From positions 1 through 5,982 of the forward strand of contig JADGOF010000152.1 in the NCBI GenBank assembly GCA_017883105.1: a DNA stretch of 5,982 nt. The letters run 5' to 3'. Below are positions 1-5,520 of this stretch, piece by piece (within the stretch, counting starts at the first letter, position 1; each line of letters begins with the position of its first letter). A program made the translations under genes and the position numbers. Origin of the DNA: Acidimicrobiales bacterium. GTDB taxonomy: Bacteria > Actinomycetota > Acidimicrobiia > Acidimicrobiales > RAAP-2. Below the pieces are notes generated by a model. That model saw only the letters and a program-made list of their open reading frames with translations. It was not told the DNA's origin and did no database searches.

Positions 1-438
1 GAAGTAGAAGTACTCGATCTCCGGGGCCGCATAGAAGGTGAAGCCGCGGTCGTGGGCCCGGTCGAGGGTCCGGCGCAGCACGTGGCGGGGATCTCCCTGA
101 AACGGCGAGCCGTCGAGGTTGACGATGTCGCAGAACACACGAGCCACCGAGGCCTCGGGGACTTCGCCGTGGGGCCCGTACTGCCCGTGGCCGTGCCACG
201 GGAGCAGCTGGAAGGTGTTGGCATCGGGCCGGGCCAGCACGTCGCTCTCCTGCACCCGGCTGAAGCCGTCGATGGCGGACCCGTCGAACGTCATGCCCTC
301 GTCGAGGGCGTTCTCCAGCTCGGCCGGCGTGATGCTGAAGGTCTTGGGAGTGCCCAGGACGTCGGTGAACCAGAGCTGGATGAAGCGGATGCCACGTTCT
401 TCAACCGTCCGTAAGACGTACTCCTCTTGACTCCTCAT
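1..438 (-). CDS. glnA2: Type I glutamine synthetase, GlnA2-like (5' part, truncated by the window edge)
   Basis: The 146 codons visible are the N-terminal domain and start of the catalytic domain of a class I glutamine synthetase-type ligase, which joins ammonia or an amine to glutamate using ATP. The start MRSQEEYVLRTVEERGIRF and the following LWFTDVLG (residues 22-29) closely resemble, from memory, the N-terminus of mycobacterial GlnA2 (Rv2222c), more than GlnA1. Also visible are TFDGSAIDGF (50-59), ESD (64-66), and PEIEYF (139-144), whose Glu140 and Glu142 match the first two metal ligands of the family. The ATG at 438 is chosen because it aligns with GlnA2; GGAGG lies 11 nt upstream, somewhat far. 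An in-frame GTG at 450 is the alternative but abuts that Shine-Dalgarno. The family is about 450 residues, so two thirds are missing. It lies 138 bp downstream of glnII on the same strand, so cotranscription is possible. Some actinobacterial GlnA2-4 paralogues act on polyamines or ethanolamine rather than ammonia, so the true substrate is open. Confidence 0.93.
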   Translation of the reverse strand, partial: MRSQEEYVLRTVEERGIRFIQLWFTDVLGTPKTFSITPAELENALDEGMTFDGSAIDGFSRVQESDVLARPDANTFQLLPWHGHGQYGPHGEVPEASVARVFCDIVNLDGSPFQGDPRHVLRRTLDRAHDRGFTFYAAPEIEYFYF

Positions 439-576
439 GGGGTCGGGCACCTCCGGGTGCGTCGGGGTATCTGGTCGGGGGTCGTGTGGTGTGATGCGGC
501 CATTGTCGCAGGCCCGGCGGGGTTCGGTCGACGGTTCCGTTCACCGGAAGCGAACAGAGCCGCCGAATGCCGCCGC
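439..576 (-). other. Spacer between glnII and the GlnA2-like gene
   Basis: This 138-bp spacer has no convincing coding frame and no hairpin followed by a T-tract, so read-through from glnII is not excluded. It contains GGAGG 11 nt before the downstream ATG. On the minus strand it has a GTGAACGGA word (544-536) that also occurs on the plus strand in the glnII/nadE control region (1767-1775). I found no -35/-10 pair good enough to call. Confidence 0.5.
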
Positions 577-1587
577 TCAGCTCCCTGCGGCGTCGCCGCA
601 GACGGTGTCGACCATGACGGCCGTCACCTCGTAGGGGTCCATGTTGGCGTTGGGGCGACGGTCCTCCAACCAGCCCTTCTTGGCCTTGGCCACGGCCCAT
701 GGAATGCGGATGGAGGCGCCGCGGTCCGACGTGCCGTAGCTGAACTTGGTGAAGTGGGCCGTCTCGTGGGCCCCGGTGAGGCGGCTTTCGATACCCACGC
801 CGTACACGGCGATGTGCTCGTCGATCTTCTTCCCGATGGCCTCACATCCGGCGATGATGGCATCCCAGCCACCGTCCTCCCGCATGGCCTTGGTGGAGAA
901 GTTGGTATGTGCACCGGCGCCGTTCCAGTCACCCAGGATCGGCTTGGGCTCGAGGGTCGCGTAGACATCGAAGTCCTCGGCGATGCGGAAGAGCAGCCAG
1001 CGGGCCACCCACAGGTGGTCGGACACATCCAAGGGCGACAGCACGCCCACCTGAAACTCCCACTGCCCCATCATCACTTCGGCGTTGGTGCCCTCGATGC
1101 CGATGCCGGCATCGATGCAGGCGGCGGTGTGCAGCTCGACGATCTCCCGACCGGGCATCTTGTCGCCGCCCACGCCGCAGTAGTACGGGCCTTGGGGGGC
1201 GGGATAGCCGGCCGTCGGCCAACCCAGCGGGCGACCGTCCTTGAAGAAGGTGTACTCCTGCTCGATGCCGAACATCGGCTCCTGATCGGCGTACTTCTCG
1301 ACGACCTCGCGCAGTTTGGCCCGGGTGTTGGAGGGATGGGGGCTGAAGTCGGTGAGCTCGACCTCGCACATGACCAGCTTGTCGGCCGGTCCCCGCAGGG
1401 GGTCGGGGCAGGTGAACACCGGGCGGAGCACGCAGTCGGAGTCGTGGCCCAGGGCCTGGTTGGTGCTCGATCCGTCGAATCCCCAGATGCCCGGCTCCTC
1501 GCCGTCGGCCACGATCTTGGTCTTGCTGCGGAGGAGCGGCGAAGGCTCGGTTCCGTCGATCCAGATGTACTCAGCTTGGTAGGGCAC
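577..1587 (-). CDS. glnII: Type II (eukaryotic-type) glutamine synthetase GlnII
   Basis: This gene encodes a complete 336-residue cytosolic glutamine synthetase of the eukaryote-like GSII class, which makes glutamine from glutamate, ammonia and ATP. Diagnostic stretches are AEYIWIDGTEP (5-15), GFDGSSTNQA (36-45, with Asp38), FGIEQEYTFF (106-115, metal ligands Glu109 and Glu111), GPYYCGVG (133-140), NAEVMMGQWEFQ (168-179, Glu170 and Glu177), NGAGAHTNFST (222-232, His227), and EDRRPNANMDPY near the C-terminus. Length is normal for the family and nothing looks broken. Two GTG codons compete as start. The one at 1587 is preferred: GAGGAG (1598-1593) sits 5 nt upstream, and it gives MPYQAEYIWIDG, which lines up with Streptomyces GlnII starts. 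The GTG at 1593 overlaps the Shine-Dalgarno. GSII lacks the adenylylation control typical of GSI, so control is probably transcriptional. It is divergent from nadE and upstream of the GlnA2-like gene. Confidence 0.97.
   Translation of the reverse strand: MPYQAEYIWIDGTEPSPLLRSKTKIVADGEEPGIWGFDGSSTNQALGHDSDCVLRPVFTCPDPLRGPADKLVMCEVELTDFSPHPSNTRAKLREVVEKYADQEPMFGIEQEYTFFKDGRPLGWPTAGYPAPQGPYYCGVGGDKMPGREIVELHTAACIDAGIGIEGTNAEVMMGQWEFQVGVLSPLDVSDHLWVARWLLFRIAEDFDVYATLEPKPILGDWNGAGAHTNFSTKAMREDGGWDAIIAGCEAIGKKIDEHIAVYGVGIESRLTGAHETAHFTKFSYGTSDRGASIRIPWAVAKAKKGWLEDRRPNANMDPYEVTAVMVDTVCGDAAGS
585..601. repeat. GC-rich perfect dyad at the 3' end of glnII
   Basis: CTGCGGCG and CGCCGCAG form an 8-bp perfect inverted repeat around one central base, realistically a 7-bp stem with a 3-nt loop. 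It lies inside the last codons of glnII (encoding C-G-D-A-A), ending 6 bp before the stop codon. No T-tract follows on the minus strand, so it is not a standard intrinsic terminator. It may be codon composition alone. Confidence 0.45.
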
Positions 1588-1592
1588 GCGCA

Positions 1593-1598
1593 CTCCTC
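1593..1598 (-). promoter_or_regulatory. Ribosome binding site deciding the glnII start
   Basis: GAGGAG on the minus strand lies 5 nt before the GTG at 1587. It overlaps the alternative GTG at 1593, which argues for the downstream start. Confidence 0.7.
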
Positions 1599-1647
1599 AA
1601 TTTCAATTGCTTGGATTTCCACTTCTCAACTGCCGGTTGCCCCGACG

Positions 1648-1677
1648 ACCCTACGCTCGCAATGCAGCGAATCCCAA
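1648..1677 (-). promoter_or_regulatory. Candidate sigma-A type promoter of glnII
   Basis: On the minus strand TTGGGA (1677-1672) and TAGGGT (1653-1648) are separated by 18 bp. They resemble an actinobacterial housekeeping promoter (-35 four of six to TTGACA; -10 fits TANNNT). Transcription would start near 1641, giving a leader of about 54 nt before the GTG at 1587. This is assigned by eye only. Confidence 0.4.
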
Positions 1678-1725
1678 GCGGCCGACGTCTGGTCCTACCC
1701 GCGGAAGGTGAGACTCGAGGGACAT

Positions 1726-1742
1726 CCCACTATCGCAGTGGG
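1726..1742. repeat. Small inverted repeat in the glnII/nadE control region
   Basis: CCCACT (1726-1731) and AGTGGG (1737-1742) form a perfect 6-bp dyad with a 5-nt spacer. It sits about 50 bp upstream of the candidate glnII -35 box. It could be a regulator half-site pair or chance. Confidence 0.35.
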
Positions 1743-1750
1743 CCATTTCA

Positions 1751-1777
1751 CCTCCGTTACCCGATTGTGAACGGAGG
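1751..1777. promoter_or_regulatory. Operator-like 8-bp inverted repeat between glnII and nadE
   Basis: CCTCCGTT (1751-1758) and AACGGAGG (1770-1777) are perfect inverted copies separated by 11 bp, in a region with no gene. The arrangement suits a dimeric DNA-binding protein. Nested inside, the minus strand reads TTCAC-n6-GTAAC (1771-1756), which agrees at 7 of 9 defined positions with the gTnAC-n6-GaAAC box recalled for Streptomyces GlnR, a nitrogen regulator that controls glnII there. Its position, about 75 bp upstream of the candidate glnII -35 box, suits activation. The GlnR assignment is inference; the dyad itself is direct observation. Confidence 0.4.
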
Positions 1778-1856
1778 ATGAACAGCGGCCGCGGCCGTTG
1801 TTCCAGAGGGCCGGTCGACCGGGTGGTGGGCAGAAAGGGCCAGGCAGGACCACCGG

Positions 1857-1862
1857 TAGGCT
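1857..1862 (+). promoter_or_regulatory. Leaderless-type -10 box of nadE
   Basis: TAGGCT fits the TANNNT -10 consensus and ends 6 nt before the nadE ATG, so transcription would begin at or within a base or two of the start codon. No Shine-Dalgarno precedes the ATG (the intervening bases are TGCACC), which is consistent with a leaderless message, common in Actinomycetota. No good -35 box is visible 16-18 bp upstream. Confidence 0.5.
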
Positions 1863-1868
1863 TGCACC

Positions 1869-3635
1869 ATGGCCCGAGTACGCGTCGCCGCGTGTCAGAT
1901 CAACACGGTGGTCGGCGACCTCGACGGCAACGCGCGTCGCATCCTCGACTCCCTGGGCGAGGCGGAGCGGGGCGGGGCCGATCTGGCCGTCTTCCCCGAA
2001 TTGACGGTGACCGGCTACCCACCCGAGGACCTCCTCGACCGGCCGGCCTTCATCGTCGACAACCAGGCCGTCTTCGCCGCCATCGCCGCGGCCACCGGGA
2101 CGTGCGCCGCGGTGGTCGGCTACGTGGACACCGACGCGACCGGGCGACTGGTGAACGCCGCCGCCCTGTGCGTCGGGGGCGAGGTTCTCGGGACCTACCA
2201 CAAGCGCCTGCTCCCGAACTACGGGGTGTTCGATGAGCAGCGGTGGTTCGCCCCGGGGGAGGGTCCGACGGTCCGCTACCTGGTGGCCGGGGTCCCCGTC
2301 GGGGTGACCATCTGCGAGGACATGTGGTTTGCCGGCGGGCCCATGGCCGACCAGTCCGGGGCCGGGGCCCGCCTGCTGGTCAACCTCAATGCCTCCCCCT
2401 ACTCGCGTGGACGCCGGGCGCAGCGGCTGGCCGTGTTGGGCCAACGGGTGGCGGAGACCGGCTGCCCGATCGTCTACGTGAACCAGGTGGGAGGACAGGA
2501 CGAGTTGGTGTTCGACGGCGCCTCGCTGGTGATCGACGCCGGGGGCACCGTGGTGGCCGCGGCCCACCAGTTCGCCGAAGAGGTGATGCTGGTCGATCTG
2601 GAGGTCGATGACGCCGGTGCCGGAGACGGTGGCGCCCGGGCCGATGGTTCCGGCCTCGTCGTGGTGAGCGGTGGGCCACGACAGGCGGGCACCGCCCCTA
2701 TCGTCAACCGGTCGGCCACCGAGCTCGGTGAGGACGAGGAGGTCTACGAGGCGCTGGTCCTTGGCACCCGGGACTACCTGAGGAAGAACGACTTCTCCGA
2801 CGCGGTGATCGGGCTCTCCGGCGGGATCGATTCGTCGCTGGTGGCGGCCATCGCCGTGGACGCACTCGGCCCGGAGCACGTGCACGGAGTGGCCATGCCT
2901 TCGCGGTACTCGAGCGGCGGTTCGGTCACCGATGCGGCGGCCCTGGCGGCCAACCTCGGAGTCGACCTCGCCATGGTCTCCATCGAAGACGCCCACCGGG
3001 CCTTCTCGGTCACGTTGGCCCCGCTGCTCGGCGCAGAGCCGACCGGGCTGACCGATGAGAACCTCCAGTCGCGCATCCGGGGAGTCCTGCTGATGGCCCT
3101 GTCCAACGCCAACGGCTGGATCGTTCTGACCACCGGCAACAAGAGCGAGATGGCCACTGGCTACTCGACCTTGTACGGCGATTCCGCCGGGGGATTCGCC
3201 GTGATCAAGGACGTGCCCAAGACGCTGGTCTACGCCCTCTGCCGCTACCGCAACGAGCGGGCCGGGTCCGAGGTGATTCCCGACACCGTCCTGACCAAGG
3301 CGCCGTCGGCCGAGCTGAGACCGGACCAGCGGGACGACGAGTCCCTGCCGCCCTACGACGTCCTCGACCCGGTGGTGGCGGGCTACGTGGAAGGGGACCG
3401 GTCGGCAGAGGACCTGATCGCCGCCGGATATGACCGCGAGGCGGTGGCCCGGGTCATCGGGTTGGTGGACCGGGCCGAGTACAAGCGCCGACAGATGCCC
3501 CCCGGGGTCCGGATATCGGCCAAGGCGTTCGGCAAAGATCGGCGGATGCCCATCACCAATCACTATCGGGTCCCCGTGCCGGCCACCCCCGCGTCCTCCC
3601 CGGCGCCGAACGGAGAGGCGCGGGCGGTTGTCTGA
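1869..3635 (+). CDS. nadE: Glutamine-dependent NAD+ synthetase
   Basis: This gene encodes a 588-residue cytosolic enzyme for the last step of NAD+ synthesis: amidation of nicotinate adenine dinucleotide using ATP and ammonia released from glutamine. Residues 1 to about 255 are the nitrilase-fold glutaminase, with catalytic triad Glu44 (FPELTVTGYPPEDLL), Lys112 (YHKRLLPNYGVFDEQRWF) and Cys149 (TICEDMW). From about residue 285 lies the synthetase domain, with the ATP-pyrophosphatase loop SGGIDSS (317-323), TGNKSE (422-427), and the C-terminal KRRQMPPGVR and PITNHYR stretches. All key residues are present. It is shorter than the roughly 680-residue mycobacterial NadE and closer to the 540-590 residue bacterial form. 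A low-complexity Gly/Ala/Asp linker (about 250-265) joins the domains. The start is fixed by MARVRVAACQIN, typical of nitrilase domains. It diverges from glnII, whose product supplies its nitrogen donor, and overlaps the next gene by 8 bp. Confidence 0.97.
   Translation: MARVRVAACQINTVVGDLDGNARRILDSLGEAERGGADLAVFPELTVTGYPPEDLLDRPAFIVDNQAVFAAIAAATGTCAAVVGYVDTDATGRLVNAAALCVGGEVLGTYHKRLLPNYGVFDEQRWFAPGEGPTVRYLVAGVPVGVTICEDMWFAGGPMADQSGAGARLLVNLNASPYSRGRRAQRLAVLGQRVAETGCPIVYVNQVGGQDELVFDGASLVIDAGGTVVAAAHQFAEEVMLVDLEVDDAGAGDGGARADGSGLVVVSGGPRQAGTAPIVNRSATELGEDEEVYEALVLGTRDYLRKNDFSDAVIGLSGGIDSSLVAAIAVDALGPEHVHGVAMPSRYSSGGSVTDAAALAANLGVDLAMVSIEDAHRAFSVTLAPLLGAEPTGLTDENLQSRIRGVLLMALSNANGWIVLTTGNKSEMATGYSTLYGDSAGGFAVIKDVPKTLVYALCRYRNERAGSEVIPDTVLTKAPSAELRPDQRDDESLPPYDVLDPVVAGYVEGDRSAEDLIAAGYDREAVARVIGLVDRAEYKRRQMPPGVRISAKAFGKDRRMPITNHYRVPVPATPASSPAPNGEARAVV
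3612..3618 (+). promoter_or_regulatory. Ribosome binding site inside the end of nadE
   Basis: GGAGAGG lies 9 nt before a TTG at 3628 and is the only good Shine-Dalgarno near the 5' end of the following frame. It supports the TTG start and translational coupling to nadE. Confidence 0.6.
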
Positions 3636-4341
3636 GCTCCCCGTGGAGGTGGAGGCGACCCCGAGCGCGCCGGAGTCGTCGTCGGAGGAACTCGGAGACC
3701 GAGGGCTCCCCCTGGCGCTGGGCGCCAATGCCGCAATCGTCGGTGAGTACCGGTGGATCGAGCAGGCCCTCTACGAGATCGTGGGTGGTTGGGTGCGGGA
3801 CATGCCGCTGGCCTCGGTGCAGGTGCACCTCGACGCCCAGAGCATGCGGCACGCCTGGCATGCCGAGCTGTGGGCCGACCGGCTACCGGTGCTGACCGGG
3901 GCCGAGCCCGATCGCCTGTCGGTACCCTCGGCCACCACGGCGGCGTTGTTCGCCGCGTTGTTGGGTGTCTCCCCTCCCTCGGCGGTGCCCGGCTCGACCT
4001 GGCCTCCCGCCGATGAGGAGCCATCCGACCGGCCCGGCGCCCTCCCGAGGTTGGCCGGCCTCTACCGGGTACTGCTCCCACGCCTGGTGACCAGCTACCG
4101 GCGCCATCTGCTGGCCACCTCGCCGGTCACCGACGCCCCGGTGATCCGGGCCCTCCAGCTGGTGCTCAACGACGAGATCGAGGACTGGCACTCCGGAGAG
4201 CGCCTGGTGCAGCGCCTGGTCACCCGGCCCCATGACGTCGCCGCCGTCTACCAGTACCAGCAGCGCCTCGAGGGTGCCGTGGTGGGGGCGGGGGCCAGTT
4301 CGGGCCTGGTGGTGTTCCCCGACGGAGTGCCCGTCGATTGA
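3628..4341 (+). CDS. Uncharacterised helical protein, ferritin-like candidate
   Basis: I do not recognise a named family for this 237-residue protein. The start is taken as TTG at 3628, which has GGAGAGG 9 nt upstream and overlaps the nadE stop by 8 bp. The frame is open further upstream, but that part is a shadow of nadE. Residues 1-25 are acidic, Ser/Pro-rich and probably disordered. From residue 35 on, amphipathic helices are expected. Residues 37-55 carry Glu40 and Glu45, and 65-88 carry a His/Asp-rich run (His67, Asp69, His75, His78, Glu80). After a Pro-rich linker (about 112-130) a third segment runs to NDEIEDWHSGE (181-191), which contains an ExxH (Glu185, His188). Paired Glu/His helices of this kind occur in diiron ferritin-like proteins, so a metal-binding four-helix bundle is a reasonable inference, not a demonstration. 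It has no signal peptide or membrane segment. Coupling to nadE suggests cotranscription, but no shared function is evident. Confidence 0.8.
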   Translation: MSELPVEVEATPSAPESSSEELGDRGLPLALGANAAIVGEYRWIEQALYEIVGGWVRDMPLASVQVHLDAQSMRHAWHAELWADRLPVLTGAEPDRLSVPSATTAALFAALLGVSPPSAVPGSTWPPADEEPSDRPGALPRLAGLYRVLLPRLVTSYRRHLLATSPVTDAPVIRALQLVLNDEIEDWHSGERLVQRLVTRPHDVAAVYQYQQRLEGAVVGAGASSGLVVFPDGVPVD

Positions 4342-4521
4342 GCCGTGCCTGGTCGGCGATCGGCCGATGTCGTCTGAAGGGCTTGACGCGTCCGGTAAGA
4401 TTCGAGGGCAGCAATCGTTGCGCCCGAAAACGCCAGGCCGGAATCAGCCAGTACCTGTTCGTAGGTGGCGTTGATCTCCGGTCGGCCATCCCCCACACCG
4501 TTGGGGAAAACGAAGGACCCG
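4342..4521 (+). other. Upstream region of the sigma factor gene
   Basis: This 180-bp region (123 bp if the longer sigma start is used) contains a perfect 10-bp palindrome ATCGGCCGAT (4359-4368). It also has a -10-like TAAGAT (4396-4401), preceded by a TTGACG (4383-4388) that is only 7 bp away and so cannot be its -35. A short CCCCA/TGGGG dyad (4491-4495 and 4502-4506) sits just before the ribosome binding site. No T-tailed terminator for the upstream gene is visible. Confidence 0.4.
4396..4401 (+). promoter_or_regulatory. Possible -10 box for the sigma factor gene
   Basis: TAAGAT fits TANNNT and lies 126 bp before the preferred GTG. No acceptable -35 sits 16-18 bp upstream, so this is a weak call. 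Confidence 0.25.
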
Positions 4522-5466
4522 GTGAAGTTGGCAAAGGAGCGCCTCGAACGAGACGACGAAGATCTAGTCCGGTTGTATCTGACCGATATCGGACAGTACC
4601 CGTTGTTGACCAAGGACGACGAGGTTCGTCTGGCTCAGGCCATTGAAGCCGGTCGTGAGGCGGACGCGAAGATGGCGTCCACGCCCAAGGGACTGACCCC
4701 GGCGAAGAAGCGTGAGCTGCGCCGGACCACTCTCCAGGGTGAGGCGGCACAGCAGACCTTCGTGCAGTCCAATCTCCGGTTGGTCGTCTCCATCGCCAAG
4801 AAGTACCAGGCCTCGGGTCTTCCGCTGCTCGACCTCATTCAGGAGGGCAACCTCGGCCTGATGCACGCCGTCGAGAAGTTCGACTGGCGCAAGGGCTTCA
4901 AATTCTCCACCTATGCCACCTGGTGGATCCGCCAGGCCATCACCCGGGGGATCGCCAACACCGGCCGGACCATCCGGCTGCCCGTCCACGCCGGCGACAC
5001 CCTGGCGCGGGTGCAGAAGGCACAGGCCCGCCTCGAGTTGAAGTACGGACGACCGGCAACCCTGGCCGAACTGGGCGCCGAGGTCGAAATGCCCGAGGAC
5101 AAGCTGGTCGAGGCGTTGCGATTCCGAGCCGAGCCCCTCTCCCTGTCCGAGCCCCTGCGGGAGGACGGCGACGCCGAGCTCGGCGATGTGGTCGAGGACC
5201 GCTCGGCCGAGTCGCCCTTCGAGGTGGCTGCGGTATCCCTCCTCCCCGAGGAGATCGGTCGCCTGCTGTCACCGCTGGACGAACGCGAGCGCGAGATCCT
5301 CCGGCTCCGGTTCGGCCTCGACCGCGGCGAGCCCCGCACGTTGGAAGAGGTCGGGGAGCACTTCAACCTGACCCGCGAACGGATCCGCCAGATCGAAGCC
5401 CGGGCCATGTCCAAGCTCCGCCATCCTTCGTCGGACACCGGCGCCCGGGATCTGCTGACGGTCTGA
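4522..5466 (+). CDS. Sigma-70 family RNA polymerase sigma factor (group 1/2, SigB/HrdB type)
   Basis: This gene encodes a 314-residue sigma factor that directs RNA polymerase to promoters. Region 1.2 (about 13-45) reads DLVRLYLTDIGQYPLLT. Region 2 (about 80-150) contains SNLRLVVSIAKKY, DLIQEGNLGLMHAVEKFDW and FKFSTYATWWIRQAI, the core-binding and -10 recognition segments. Region 3 follows, with the region 3.2 stretch DAELGDVVED (about 217-226). Region 4 ends in the -35-reading helix-turn-helix LEEVGEHFNLTRERIRQIEARAMSKLR (274-300). There is no long N-terminal extension as in HrdB, and only a short spacer between regions 1.2 and 2, so it is closest in size to mycobacterial SigB (about 320). 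The usual RIPVHM after region 2.4 is RLPVHAGD here (152-159). The start GTG at 4522 has GAAGGA 4 nt upstream; GTG at 4465 would add 19 residues but lacks a Shine-Dalgarno. Whether this is the principal or a stress sigma factor cannot be told. Confidence 0.93.
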   Translation: MKLAKERLERDDEDLVRLYLTDIGQYPLLTKDDEVRLAQAIEAGREADAKMASTPKGLTPAKKRELRRTTLQGEAAQQTFVQSNLRLVVSIAKKYQASGLPLLDLIQEGNLGLMHAVEKFDWRKGFKFSTYATWWIRQAITRGIANTGRTIRLPVHAGDTLARVQKAQARLELKYGRPATLAELGAEVEMPEDKLVEALRFRAEPLSLSEPLREDGDAELGDVVEDRSAESPFEVAAVSLLPEEIGRLLSPLDEREREILRLRFGLDRGEPRTLEEVGEHFNLTRERIRQIEARAMSKLRHPSSDTGARDLLTV

Positions 5467-5499
5467 TTCGCGGCGGGGCCCCAAGCGGGTGCCGATGAG

Positions 5500-5513
5500 G
5501 ATCGGGTACGATC
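5500..5513. repeat. Dyad over the -10 box of the micropeptide gene
   Basis: GATCG (5500-5504) and CGATC (5509-5513) are perfect inverted copies around GGTA, and the right arm overlaps the TACGAT -10 box. A bound repressor here would block the promoter. The arms are short, so chance is possible. Confidence 0.3.
5507..5512 (+). promoter_or_regulatory. Leaderless-type -10 box of the micropeptide gene
   Basis: TACGAT fits TANNNT and ends 8 nt before the ATG at 5521, placing the transcription start at or next to the start codon. No Shine-Dalgarno exists in the intervening CTCCGTTC. No clear -35 is visible. Confidence 0.5.
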
Positions 5514-5520
5514 TCCGTTC

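Noticed and set aside
1074..1622. ATG-started minus-strand frame at 1622 as an alternative glnII start
   Set aside because: It is in a different frame from GSII and reads as Arg/Ser/Pro-rich shadow.
427..1770. 447-codon open frame on the plus strand opposite glnII
   Set aside because: It is the shadow of a clear GSII gene; its product is low-complexity with no recognisable motif.
1594..1868. A riboswitch or attenuator in the divergent control region
   Set aside because: The predicted leaders are short (about 54 nt for glnII, none for nadE), and I see no terminator hairpin with a T-tract or known aptamer core.
3430..3627. N-terminal extension of the uncharacterised protein back to an ATG at 3430
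   Set aside because: This stretch lies in another frame inside nadE and reads as Pro/Arg/Ser-rich shadow sequence; the TTG at 3628 has the only good ribosome site.
1695..3728. 677-codon open frame on the minus strand opposite nadE
   Set aside because: It is antisense to a fully recognisable NadE, has a Gly/Arg/His/Pro-rich composition typical of high-GC shadow frames, and has no family resemblance.
4383..4401. TTGACG plus TAAGAT as a complete promoter for the sigma gene
   Set aside because: The hexamers are only 7 bp apart, far from the 16-18 bp needed.
4440..4463. GGAAT followed by GTA as a SigR/SigH-type stress promoter
   Set aside because: The spacer is 16 bp rather than 18-19 and the -10 element does not match GTT.
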